From Paenibacillus agri (lineage in GTDB: Bacteria > Bacillota > Bacilli > Paenibacillales > Paenibacillaceae): a stretch of DNA of 64,000 bases. Made by a program: the position numbers and the translations under genes. The stretch spans positions 1 to 64,000 of the forward strand of contig NZ_JABWCS010000219.1 of NCBI RefSeq assembly GCF_013359945.1. Direction: 5' to 3'. Of this stretch, positions 52,929 through 61,217 are shown one piece after another (position 1 is the stretch's first letter; every line of letters starts with the position of its first letter). The notes beneath the pieces were generated by a model. That model was not told the origin of the DNA. It did not search any database and saw nothing but the letters and a program-made list of their open reading frames with translations.

Positions 52929-54638
52929 ATGAGAAATTTGAAAGTGAAACAAAAAATGACATTGCTAATGATCCTTGTCATTGGCATGCAGATTGCTGTA
53001 GGTATTCTGGGGATCATTACCACGGATCGGATGGCAGAACGCTCCGAAGAAACCTATGATGAGAATTTGATACCGATCTCAATCGTCACCCAACTCCGTG
53101 GGAATTCACGGGCGATTGATTCCTTTCTTCTGGAGAATATGCTTACAGAAGTAAACGGAAAGAGTAAGGAACTGTCAGACAGTATCCAAGCTACGATGAA
53201 AACGAATAATGAGCTTTTTGCTGAGCTCAAGACTGTAACTTTTAGCAATGAAGAAATCACAGCTAAAATGAATGAGTATTCTGCTCTGCTTCCAGACTAC
53301 CGGAGTCAGCGGGAGAACATTCTTCATCTCGGCGACAATAACCTGAATGCCGAAGCCTACCGTTTGTTCAACGGGAAGGAGTTTAGTGAATCCCGGCAGC
53401 GAATGATTTCGATACTGAATGATATGGTAGATTTGCTGCTTAAAGAAGCCGAAGCTCACAAAACTTCTACATCAGTAAATGCAAGCAATTTTAAACTGCT
53501 GAATGGTATCCTAATTGCGAGTATTATGTTGATCAGCGTTGCGCTTAGTGTAATTATTACTCGCTTGATTACTGTGCCGCTCAAACAGCTTCAAGGGTTA
53601 ATGAAGCGGGCGGAAGAAGGCGACCTGACAGCGACGGCTGTATATGATTCCAAAGACGAGATCGGTATGATCAGCCGCTCCTTCAACAGTATGGTGGGCA
53701 GCCTGAGAAGGATGATGCAATCCGTTTCGGAGAGTGCCGAGATGCTATCTGCTTCTTCCGAGGAGATGAGTGCCAGCGCCGCACAGACGGCTCATGCCTC
53801 ACAGATGATTGCCGAAACCTCAAGTGAGATTGCCATCGGATTTGATGAGCAGGTTAGCAGTATTACCCGTACCGCGCAATCGGTGCAGTCTATGGCAGAG
53901 GATATTTCAGCGGTAGAGCGCAGCAGCTATGAGATGGCATCGCTCATGGATGTCGCTGCCGGCTCGACAGACCGCGGCGCGGAAGCGGTAGCTGAAATCA
54001 TCGATCAGATGGTTCAGATTGATACCAGTGTGGCGGAGAGCCAGGAGATCGTTACCAATCTTGGGCGTCTGTCCGAGGAAATCAGCACCATTATTACAAC
54101 AATCAACGCTATTGCGAGTCAGACCAACCTGTTGTCACTCAATGCTTCCATCGAGGCAGCCAGAGCCGGCGAGCATGGCCGGGGCTTCGCAGTAGTCGCC
54201 GGAGAAATCCGGAAGCTGTCGGAAGCAACCGGTAGCAGTTCTCTAAGAATCACGGATATCATTACACACATTCAGCAGCAGACCGGGCTTGCAATACAGT
54301 CTATGGCGCAAGGGTCCTTGATTGTATCGCACGGTGTAAGCCAGAGCAAGCTGGTTTCCGGGGCCTTTGACGAGATTCAAAGCTCTATAAAGGATGCTGC
54401 TTCGCAGACGCAGGAGATCCGGGAATCGATTGGGCATATCTCTAGGGAGTCCCAAGGCGTCACGGAATCTATGGAGCAGGTGAATGCCATCTCGCAAAAA
54501 GGGGCTGGGGGCATTCAGGAGACAAGCGCAGCCAGCCAGGAACAGCTGTCAGCGATGGAGGAGATGTCGGCCTCGGCCCAGTACCTGGCGACATTGGCGG
54601 AGGATCTGCAGAAGAGTCTGGCCGGCTTTAAGTTATAA
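52929..54638 (+). CDS. Methyl-accepting chemotaxis protein
   Basis: 569 aa. TM1 (about 10-32), an extracytoplasmic four-helix-bundle ligand domain (about 33-188), TM2 (about 190-211), HAMP (VPLKQLQGLMKRAEEGDLTA) and a long cytoplasmic coiled coil. The signalling tip contains the hallmark hairpin NLLSLNASIEAARAGEHGRGFAVVA (about 398-422). A SigD promoter lies directly upstream. The ligand is unknown, and the gene stands alone without other chemotaxis genes nearby. Confidence 0.95.
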   Translation: MRNLKVKQKMTLLMILVIGMQIAVGILGIITTDRMAERSEETYDENLIPISIVTQLRGNSRAIDSFLLENMLTEVNGKSKELSDSIQATMKTNNELFAELKTVTFSNEEITAKMNEYSALLPDYRSQRENILHLGDNNLNAEAYRLFNGKEFSESRQRMISILNDMVDLLLKEAEAHKTSTSVNASNFKLLNGILIASIMLISVALSVIITRLITVPLKQLQGLMKRAEEGDLTATAVYDSKDEIGMISRSFNSMVGSLRRMMQSVSESAEMLSASSEEMSASAAQTAHASQMIAETSSEIAIGFDEQVSSITRTAQSVQSMAEDISAVERSSYEMASLMDVAAGSTDRGAEAVAEIIDQMVQIDTSVAESQEIVTNLGRLSEEISTIITTINAIASQTNLLSLNASIEAARAGEHGRGFAVVAGEIRKLSEATGSSSLRITDIITHIQQQTGLAIQSMAQGSLIVSHGVSQSKLVSGAFDEIQSSIKDAASQTQEIRESIGHISRESQGVTESMEQVNAISQKGAGGIQETSAASQEQLSAMEEMSASAQYLATLAEDLQKSLAGFKL

Positions 54639-54697
54639 GTCACGAGCCATACACGGTAGAGTATAATCTCATATAAGAAATAGGGGCAAGAGATACT

Positions 54698-54735
54698 AAA
54701 GCCGCGATTCTCCACTAAGGGGATCGCGGCTTTCT
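54698..54735 (+). terminator. Rho-independent terminator
   Basis: AAAGCCGCGAT...ATCGCGGCTTT with an inner CTCC/GGGG pairing. It ends the chemoreceptor transcript. Confidence 0.88.
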
Positions 54736-54756
54736 GCTTATCTTTACTATACAAAT

Positions 54757-54806
54757 AAAAGGAGTGTCCCAGAAGCCATTCACGGCCTGTGGGACACTCC
54801 TTGTTA
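54757..54806 (-). terminator. Terminator of the qox operon
   Basis: Minus strand AGGAGTGTCCCA...TGGGACACTCCT followed by TTTTAT. It lies 36 bases after qoxD. Confidence 0.9.
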
Positions 54807-54841
54807 ACTATCAAACTATACTGCAATTCCTTCTGAAGGAA

Positions 54842-55135
54842 TTAAGCGTACCAGCCCCATACGAAGATGAATAACGTTCCGAAGATCGTTACCAGGCCGA
54901 CAAACAAGGCATAGGCGATATTGAGATACAGTTCTTTCTTGGTATCTGCCGACTCTCCAATGTGCATGAACAGGAAGAGCTGCAGGGATGCTTGAATGAT
55001 CGCCGTAACGGCCAGAATTACCAAGTTTGCAGCTCTGGACAGATCCAGGTAGATCACAGCCAGCGCTGCGGCAGAAAGGACGAGAGAGGCGATATAACCC
55101 AGCACATGGCGAATTGGAAACAGTTGCTTCATCAT
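54842..55135 (-). CDS. qoxD: Quinol oxidase aa3 subunit IV
   Basis: 97 aa, three TM helices (LGYIASLVLSAAALAVIYLDL, LVILAVTAIIQASLQLFLFMHI, IAYALFVGLVTIFGTLFIFVW). The Leu-Phe-x-His segment FLFMHIGES is typical of COX4_pro-type subunit IV proteins, which help assembly of the oxidase. It starts a few bases before the qoxC stop, at tandem ATGs; the second may be used. Last gene of the operon. Confidence 0.93.
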   Translation of the reverse strand: MMKQLFPIRHVLGYIASLVLSAAALAVIYLDLSRAANLVILAVTAIIQASLQLFLFMHIGESADTKKELYLNIAYALFVGLVTIFGTLFIFVWGWYA

Positions 55136-55136
55136 G

Positions 55137-55733
55137 TCACATCAGTCCTTTCAGGTAGACGTAGCTGAAGATAAAGATCCAGACAACGTCCAGGAAGTGC
55201 CAGTACAGAGAGAAGATAAACGACTTGTTCGCTGTAGCTGGGTTGATGCCATGACGCTTTATTTGAATCAGGATGGCTGTTCCCCACAGGAACCCGAAGG
55301 TTACGTGAGCACCGTGCGTGCCGAGCAATACGAACAGACTGGACAGGAAGGCACTGGTTTGCAGTGTTGCCCCTTCATGAACATAAGTGAAGAATTCCGT
55401 AATCTCAATAGCAAGGAAGCCTAGACCCATAAGCAGGGTAATCCCGAAAAAGAACATCATAGCTTTCTTGTATCCATGCCGCATGGCATGAATGGCAAGA
55501 CCGATCGTAAATGAGCTTGTCAGGAGCAAGAATGTTTCGAGCAGTACGGGACCAATCTCAAAAAGCTCGCTGCCATTTGGACCGCTGGCAAAGCGGTCCA
55601 CAAGTACAAAGTAAACCGTGAACAATGTAGCGAAGAGGGCGATTTCCGCTCCCAGGAAGACCCAGAAGCCAAAAATCTTATTACTATTCTCTTCTGTTGA
55701 ATATTCAAGCGGCTTGGACGCATCTATTTTCAT
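55137..55733 (-). CDS. qoxC: Quinol oxidase aa3 subunit III
   Basis: 198 aa, five TM helices. FGFWVFLGAEIALFATLF near the N terminus and LLMGLGFLAIEITEFFTYVHEG and LLGTHGAHVTFGFLWG further on are typical of heme-copper oxidase subunit III (Glu in the EITEF stretch). It overlaps qoxB by ATGA. Structural subunit, no cofactor. Confidence 0.95.
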   Translation of the reverse strand: MKIDASKPLEYSTEENSNKIFGFWVFLGAEIALFATLFTVYFVLVDRFASGPNGSELFEIGPVLLETFLLLTSSFTIGLAIHAMRHGYKKAMMFFFGITLLMGLGFLAIEITEFFTYVHEGATLQTSAFLSSLFVLLGTHGAHVTFGFLWGTAILIQIKRHGINPATANKSFIFSLYWHFLDVVWIFIFSYVYLKGLM

Positions 55734-57673
55734 ACAGTCTCACCCCGCAGTTTCTTTTCAGTAGCGATAATTTCCTTCTCCGGAATATAGAAGCCGTGGT
55801 CTCTGTCGAAGGACATCGCACAAAGCGTGATCAGAATGCCGACTCCGGAAACAATCGCAGGAACCCACATGCTGAATACCATGAAGAATCCGAAGAAGAA
55901 GAAGATTACACCAAGGATGAATGGTTTGCCAGTATTGCTAGGCATATGAATCTTCTTGATTTGGTCCTTGAACAGAGGAATGTTCTCCTGCTTGGATACC
56001 CAGAATGCATCACGGTCAGTTACGGTAGGAACCACCGCAAAGTTGTAGGCCGGGATCGGGCTGTTAGTCGCCCACTCAAGGGTACGTGCATCCCATGGGT
56101 CCCCAGTGGTATCCCGTGGCATGTAGCGAGTACTCCAGTAGATATTGTAGACCAGAATGACAAACCCGATGGCCAGACCAAGTGCTCCTGCAAAGGAGAC
56201 CATATTAAGCGGACCGAAGCCCGTCTCTGCCGAGTAGGTGTACATCCGTCGGGTCATACCCATGAGTCCAAGAATGAACAGTGGGAAGAACGCGACGTTA
56301 AAGGAAATGATAATCCACCAGAAGGCGTGCTTGCCAAGACGTTCGTTGAGGCGGAAGCCGAATACTTTAGGGAACCAGTAATGGAAGCCTGCGATAACGG
56401 CGAACACGGCACCCGGAATCAGAACGTAGTGGAAATGCGCTACCAGGAACATGGTGTTGTGGTACTGATAGTCGGCGCTGGCCATTGCCAGCATGACGCC
56501 TGTAACCCCACCGATTGTAAAGATCGGAATAAACGCTAAGGTGTAGAGCATCGGTGTGGTAAAGGTTATTCGCCCTTTTCGGAGCGTGAATAGCCAGTTG
56601 AATATTTTAACCCCTGTCGGTACAGCAATCGCCATCGTAGTGATGGAGAAGAAGCTGTTGACCATTACGCCTTGACCCATGGTATAGAAGTGGTGAGCCC
56701 ATACCAGGAAGGACAGTAGCGAGATAATGACCATACTTGCAACCATGGATGTATATCCGTACAGGTTCTTTTTGGAGAAGGTAGAGATGATATCACTATA
56801 AATACCGAAGGCCGGCAAAATAACGATATATACCTCAGGGTGTCCCCATACCCAGAAGAGGTTGGCCCATAGCATATCCATACCGCCGTTGGCCATCGTA
56901 AAGAATTGAGAGCCGAACAACCGGTCGAACATCATCAGCGCCAGTGCTATCGTAAGCACCGGGAAGGCGAATACGATGATAACGTTAGTGATCAGAACAG
57001 ACCAGGTGAACATTGGCATGCGCATCAGCTTCATGCCTGGTGCACGCATCTTCAGGATGGTTACGATGAAGTTAACCCCTGTTAACATTGTACCGATACC
57101 AGAAATCTGCAGCGCCAGCGAGTAGTAGTTGTTACCTACTGTTGGGCTGAATTCAATGCTTGCCAGCGGGAAGTATGCGGACCAGCCGGCATCCGGCGAT
57201 CCCCCGATAACAAAGGAGATGTTCAGCAGCATCGCTCCGAAGAAGAAGAGCCAGAAGCTGACAGCGTTCAGACGCGGGAATGCCACGTCTCTTGCGCCGA
57301 TTTGTAGCGGCACGATAACGTTCATCAGACCGATGATAAACGGCATGGCCATGAAGAGAATCATGATCAGACCGTGCGTGGTGAAGACCTCGTTATAGTG
57401 TTGTGCGTCGAGAAATTTCATTTCTGGTGCTGCAGTCTGCAGACGCATCATAAGCGCGTCGATACCGCCGCGGAATAGCATCAGCAGGGCAGCCAGGATA
57501 TACATGACCCCGATGCGTTTATGGTCAACTGTAGTCAACCATTCGCGCCAAAGGTAGCCCCACTTCTTGAAAACGGTGAGTCCAATGATAATCGCCAGCG
57601 TGGCCAGCGCAATACTGACCATAGCTCCGTAGATTAGGACCCCTCCGTGAACCTTAAACTTTTCCAAATCCAT
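55730..57673 (-). CDS. qoxB: Quinol oxidase aa3 subunit I
   Basis: 647 aa. The catalytic heme-copper subunit that reduces O2 to water and pumps protons. Ligands are visible: low-spin heme His in VFTTHGLIMI; CuB His and cross-linked Tyr in VWGHPEVYIVILPAFGIYSD; two CuB His in VWAHHFYTMG; high-spin and low-spin heme His in VAHFHYVLIPG. About 14-15 TM helices, as in QoxB/CyoB. AAAGGAGTC precedes the ATG. It lies 41 bases after qoxA. Confidence 0.97.
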   Translation of the reverse strand: MDLEKFKVHGGVLIYGAMVSIALATLAIIIGLTVFKKWGYLWREWLTTVDHKRIGVMYILAALLMLFRGGIDALMMRLQTAAPEMKFLDAQHYNEVFTTHGLIMILFMAMPFIIGLMNVIVPLQIGARDVAFPRLNAVSFWLFFFGAMLLNISFVIGGSPDAGWSAYFPLASIEFSPTVGNNYYSLALQISGIGTMLTGVNFIVTILKMRAPGMKLMRMPMFTWSVLITNVIIVFAFPVLTIALALMMFDRLFGSQFFTMANGGMDMLWANLFWVWGHPEVYIVILPAFGIYSDIISTFSKKNLYGYTSMVASMVIISLLSFLVWAHHFYTMGQGVMVNSFFSITTMAIAVPTGVKIFNWLFTLRKGRITFTTPMLYTLAFIPIFTIGGVTGVMLAMASADYQYHNTMFLVAHFHYVLIPGAVFAVIAGFHYWFPKVFGFRLNERLGKHAFWWIIISFNVAFFPLFILGLMGMTRRMYTYSAETGFGPLNMVSFAGALGLAIGFVILVYNIYWSTRYMPRDTTGDPWDARTLEWATNSPIPAYNFAVVPTVTDRDAFWVSKQENIPLFKDQIKKIHMPSNTGKPFILGVIFFFFGFFMVFSMWVPAIVSGVGILITLCAMSFDRDHGFYIPEKEIIATEKKLRGETV

Positions 57674-57714
57674 TAGGGATGACTCCTTTCAGGTATTCAC
57701 ACTGGCAATAGAGC

Positions 57715-58716
57715 CTAGTGGTGTCCTTCGTGTGTACTATCGTCTACCGGCTGAACCTCTGTATCGGGTTTGCCGTCAAATATGGTCTCACTAGAAGGCG
57801 CCGGAGATGGGTGGATTTTCTTGTTCTCCTTATGCTCCATATTGCCGTTATCCATATCCATTTCCATGCCGTCATGGCTCATATGGTCACCATGGTTGCC
57901 TGGAGGCGGACTGAAGGTTAAGTGGTTAGAGGAGTAGGTTTTGCGTCCAACAAAATCGGTCTTTAGCAATGCCTTGAATTCATCCTCTGTCAGCGGTTGT
58001 GCGGTTTCCTTAACATCCTTTACCCAACCATCATAATCTTTCTGTGGCATAACCAGTGTTTCAAATTCCATGTGGGCGAAGCCCTTACCGCTAAAGTTCG
58101 AGTTTCTGCCGAGGTAGGAACCCACGGTGTCAGCTGAAAGATGAAGGGTTGTGAGCATGTCATTCATCGCATATTTTTGCCCTGCGAGCTGAGGAACCCA
58201 GAAGCTGGTGATACTGCTGAAAGAGTACAGTCTGAACTCTACAGCGCGGTGAACAGGAATGTTCACGTAGTTCACGGTTTCAATGCCTTCCTCCGGATAG
58301 CTGAAATGCCATTTCCAGTTCGAGGATGAGGCGTAAATGACAAGCGGTTTCTGGTTTTTATAATCTGCAGCAACGTTCTCTACAGCGCTTGTTGATTTTA
58401 CTGTTACCACAGAAAGGAAACTTACGATGATGATTGGAATGGCAATCCAAATCGCCTCCAGCCATTTATTGCCCTCTTCATGTGGTGGAACGTACCCCTC
58501 GTTGCTCTTTTTCGCCCGGTACTTCACAATAACAAAGATGTATAAAATGTAGACAACAGCCAGAACGCCGAGCATCACCAGTATGGAGAGGATGATCGTG
58601 TCTGAGATCGTTCTTGCAGCCGGACCTTTCGGGTTCAATACAGTTATGGAACTGCAACCCGGCAGGAGGAGAATCAGGCTGAGGAACAAAGCGTATAACG
58701 GCCCTTTTTTGTTCAT
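57715..58716 (-). CDS. qoxA: Quinol oxidase aa3 subunit II with His/Met-rich tail
   Basis: 333 aa. A lipoprotein signal (LFLSLILLLPGC), two TM helices (about 44-65, 92-112) and an extracytoplasmic cupredoxin domain (SSNWKWHFSYPEEGIE, FWVPQLAGQKYAMNDM). The CuA ligand set (paired Cys) is absent, as expected for a quinol rather than cytochrome c oxidase. Unusually, the C terminus (about 280-333) carries a His/Met/Asp-rich segment GNHGDHMSHDGMEMDMDNGN and ends HEGHH, which could bind copper. First gene of the operon. Confidence 0.93.
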   Translation of the reverse strand: MNKKGPLYALFLSLILLLPGCSSITVLNPKGPAARTISDTIILSILVMLGVLAVVYILYIFVIVKYRAKKSNEGYVPPHEEGNKWLEAIWIAIPIIIVSFLSVVTVKSTSAVENVAADYKNQKPLVIYASSSNWKWHFSYPEEGIETVNYVNIPVHRAVEFRLYSFSSITSFWVPQLAGQKYAMNDMLTTLHLSADTVGSYLGRNSNFSGKGFAHMEFETLVMPQKDYDGWVKDVKETAQPLTEDEFKALLKTDFVGRKTYSSNHLTFSPPPGNHGDHMSHDGMEMDMDNGNMEHKENKKIHPSPAPSSETIFDGKPDTEVQPVDDSTHEGHH

Positions 58717-59205
58717 GTTGAACTCCTTCCTTCAATAATTCTTCATCTTAAGCCGAAATCATTAACCTCTATATATAGTAAGAAGTCCGAGGGTAGATTG
58801 CAAAAGACATATTTTATCATTTTTCCTATTTACGTCCTTAAATATGGCGATATCGTTAAATATTTGTGTTGGAATTGTTACAACTCTCTAATGATGTGAT
58901 ATAGATCACTGTAGTGACGCTGTTTTGTGGACATTTTTATTTGTTCGAAATTTGTTCAATAATTCACTAATGTTACTAATTTCGCCACAATTATTTTGCT
59001 CCAAATATGCGGTTTTTAACCGCTTTTTTATTGCTGTGACAGGATTCGACGAAAGTTGCGCTATTTTTTCAAAAAATACGCTGAACTTAATATAGTGTCT
59101 AATTGGTAACAACTTTTTATGCACTTGGTTACAATCTCTCAAATTTCATTCTATGTATCTATGGTAGAGTAATAGAAAATATACATAGATAGGGAGATCC
59201 TGCCG
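58717..59205. other. AT-rich divergent intergenic region (qoxA / deacetylase)
   Basis: 489 bases without a gene. It must hold the qoxA promoter (minus) and the deacetylase promoter (plus), but no unambiguous -35/-10 pair was fixed. An FNR/CRP-type palindrome lies at 58895-58910. An 18-base motif GTTACAA(C/T)TCTCT occurs near 58876 and, with one change, near 59129. Confidence 0.6.
58895..58910. promoter_or_regulatory. FNR/CRP-family operator
   Basis: TGTGA-TATAGA-TCACT, an exact match to the TGTGA-N6-TCACT form known for Bacillus Fnr. It lies 179 bases upstream of qoxA and 296 upstream of the deacetylase. Oxygen control of qox is the natural reading, but the distance is large. Confidence 0.6.
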
Positions 59206-60360
59206 GTGTCTACTAAAAAGTTGTTTCTATTATTCATTGCATTTTTTGTGAGTTTGGGATGGGTTCATGAAAGTGAGGCTGCTGGCTTGCAAGCCCTGAA
59301 GCTAGGGGTTAATGATAAACTGACCGGAATCGAGGCTGTATCGGTAAAAGATTCTTACTATGTTCCGCTGCGAGATTTGGCGCAGGAATTGGGCTGGACG
59401 TTGAACGGGCTGTCTGATGGAATCAGTGTGAATGCAGGAGGCTCTTCGCTCAAGCTGTTGAACGACCATGCCACAGCTACGCTGAATAATGGAAGCAAGG
59501 TCGCGATGGATACCTTTCTACGTGGTGGCAAGCTCATGGTTCCGGTACGAGTATCAGCACTTCTGGGGTATACTATTTCCTATGTTCCGGAGCAATATTT
59601 ACTGAGAGTACAGAACAGTGCAGCCAAACTTAATGATGCGGCATTTGTTAGCCAGTATAAGAAGGAATTGCAGCCGATGACAGGGACTGGCTCTCAGACC
59701 CCAACAACGTCTGGTACCACTACGCCTGTTAATTCAGGAAAGCCAGGAACAACGGTATACATGACCTTTGATGATGGGCCGTCGGCTACCACTACGCAAC
59801 TGCTCGATATCCTGGCAAAGTATAAGGTGAAGGCGACGTTCTTCATGCTGGGTCCGAAAATGAACACCTATCCTGAACAGGTTAAGCGTACTGCGAAGGA
59901 AGGCCATGGTCTTGGCCTGCATGGAATGACGCACCGTAAGGAGAAGTTCTACGCTTCCCCGGCCGCTGCTCTTGGTGAAATGAACAACGACAATGCCATC
60001 CTGAAGAAAATCACTGGGAGTGGTACTTCCCTGATTCGTCCGCCATACGGCAGTAAGCCTTATTTCACCAATGCATTTAGAGACAAGGTTCTGACGCAAG
60101 GGTATCACCTCTGGGACTGGAATGTAGACTCGGACGACTGGAAGTACAAGGAGAACAGTGCCAAAATCTACAACACCGTTATGAGTCAGGTTCATAATCT
60201 GAAGAAGTCGCAGAGTAACCCGATCATTCTGATGCATGACCAGAAGGCCACACTGAAGGTGCTGCCGCAAATTCTGGAGACGCTGAAGAAGGAAGGGTAT
60301 CACTTCGAGATTATCACCAAAGATATGCAGCCGCATAACTTCTGGAAAGACTATCGTTAA
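59206..60360 (+). CDS. Polysaccharide deacetylase with copper amine oxidase-like stalk
   Basis: 384 aa. A signal peptide (about 1-26) is followed by a Cu_amine_oxidN1 domain (about 35-135; YVPLRDLAQELGWTL, FLRGGKLMVPVRV), a Ser/Thr/Gly linker and a NodB domain (about 180-375). All five CE4 motifs are present: TFDDGPS, HGMTHR, RPPYGS, DWNVDSDDW and ILMHD. It is secreted and probably deacetylates peptidoglycan or chitin-like glycans with a metal ion. The start is GTG at 59206, 9 bases after AGGGAG. Confidence 0.93.
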   Translation: MSTKKLFLLFIAFFVSLGWVHESEAAGLQALKLGVNDKLTGIEAVSVKDSYYVPLRDLAQELGWTLNGLSDGISVNAGGSSLKLLNDHATATLNNGSKVAMDTFLRGGKLMVPVRVSALLGYTISYVPEQYLLRVQNSAAKLNDAAFVSQYKKELQPMTGTGSQTPTTSGTTTPVNSGKPGTTVYMTFDDGPSATTTQLLDILAKYKVKATFFMLGPKMNTYPEQVKRTAKEGHGLGLHGMTHRKEKFYASPAAALGEMNNDNAILKKITGSGTSLIRPPYGSKPYFTNAFRDKVLTQGYHLWDWNVDSDDWKYKENSAKIYNTVMSQVHNLKKSQSNPIILMHDQKATLKVLPQILETLKKEGYHFEIITKDMQPHNFWKDYR

Positions 60361-60378
60361 ACAATAATTCAGAATAAA

Positions 60379-60426
60379 TAAGGATGTTCCCGGCCATGTA
60401 CACAGGCTGCGGAACATCCTTTTTTT
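60379..60426 (+). terminator. Rho-independent terminator
   Basis: AGGATGTTCC...GGAACATCCT followed by seven T. Confidence 0.92.
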
Positions 60427-60442
60427 CTGTTCAATGACATAA

Positions 60443-61063
60443 TTAATCGTATAAATATTTGGCAATCATGTTGACCAGTTCTGACTTCAAGCGTTCTGCG
60501 GCGATGCTTCGGCTGGAAAAGACGATGGCATCCACAATCGTGCTTACGGATTCGAACACCACTATGGCAGCCGCTTCTACATCCGCGACGTTGACCTCTT
60601 CCTTGTCTAACTGTAAGTAACCGAGTGTAATCTGACGTCCCACATTATATTGCTCGTCCATTAATCGCTTGATTTCATCATCACTAAGCTGCATGATAGA
60701 CAATTCTTTATGGAATCCTGTATAGACCTGGTGCGATAAAATAAGGCTATCGACAAGGTGGCTGATGACTGCCTTTTTGTCAGAATTGTTGTCGAAGTTA
60801 ATCTCCGCAAGGGAAGCATCGACACGACTCAGAAGTGCTTCGTTATAATACTTCAGCACTTCTATAAACACAGCCTTCTTATCTGTGAAATAAGAGTAGA
60901 AACTTCCTGTGGAAACGCCTGCAGCGGCGGCTATTTGCTTGGTATTAGTCTGATGGTACCCCTTATTTGAAAACAGCTCCATAGCTGCTGTAACAATGGC
61001 TTGTTTGGTTTTGATGCTCCGGTCCTGCTGGGGCGTTCTTGTTTTATCGTCTGTGTCCTTCAT
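60443..61063 (-). CDS. TetR-family repressor
   Basis: 206 aa. The N-terminal helix-turn-helix reads AIVTAAMELFSNKGYHQTNTKQIAAAAGVSTGSFYSYFTDKKAVFIEVL (about 20-68). The C-terminal helical ligand domain is not specific. It is divergent from the MFS efflux gene and almost certainly represses it and itself through the three operators in the shared intergenic region. Confidence 0.93.
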   Translation of the reverse strand: MKDTDDKTRTPQQDRSIKTKQAIVTAAMELFSNKGYHQTNTKQIAAAAGVSTGSFYSYFTDKKAVFIEVLKYYNEALLSRVDASLAEINFDNNSDKKAVISHLVDSLILSHQVYTGFHKELSIMQLSDDEIKRLMDEQYNVGRQITLGYLQLDKEEVNVADVEAAAIVVFESVSTIVDAIVFSSRSIAAERLKSELVNMIAKYLYD

Positions 61064-61089
61064 AGCGTATATTCCCTCCTGATATAACG

Positions 61090-61118
61090 ATTGTAGTAGA
61101 GGGAAATTAGCGTGTCAA
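61090..61118 (-). promoter_or_regulatory. Promoter of the tetR-type gene
   Basis: Minus strand -35 TTGACA (61113-61118), 17-bp spacer, -10 TACAAT (61090-61095). Operator 1 lies directly upstream of the -35. Confidence 0.7.
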
Positions 61119-61124
61119 CGAAAG

Positions 61125-61140
61125 TTGAACTATGGTTCAA
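61125..61140. promoter_or_regulatory. TetR operator 1
   Basis: TTGAAC-TATG-GTTCAA, a palindrome with perfect 6-bp arms next to the -35 of the repressor gene. Confidence 0.8.
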
Positions 61141-61146
61141 TTTTTG

Positions 61147-61176
61147 TTGACAAATATGAACTGTAGTTCATATAAT
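61147..61176 (+). promoter_or_regulatory. Consensus SigA promoter of the MFS gene
   Basis: -35 TTGACA (61147-61152), 18-bp spacer, -10 TATAAT (61171-61176). Both hexamers are perfect, so the gene should be strongly expressed once the repressor leaves. Confidence 0.88.
61154..61173. promoter_or_regulatory. TetR operator 2 (in MFS promoter spacer)
   Basis: ATATGAAC-TGTA-GTTCATAT, the longest palindrome of the three. It fills the space between the -35 and -10 of the MFS promoter and slightly overlaps the -10. Confidence 0.85.
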
Positions 61177-61184
61177 CTGAAATG

Positions 61185-61198
61185 TGAACTAAAGTTCA
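61185..61198. promoter_or_regulatory. TetR operator 3
   Basis: TGAACT-AA-AGTTCA, near or just after the MFS transcription start, 28 bp centre to centre from operator 2. Confidence 0.78.
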
Positions 61199-61217
61199 GT
61201 TATTTGGAGGGATGAGG

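Noticed and set aside
57715..58716. Cytochrome c oxidase subunit II
   Set aside because: No CuA-binding Cys pair in the cupredoxin domain, and the gene order and qoxD type fit a quinol oxidase.
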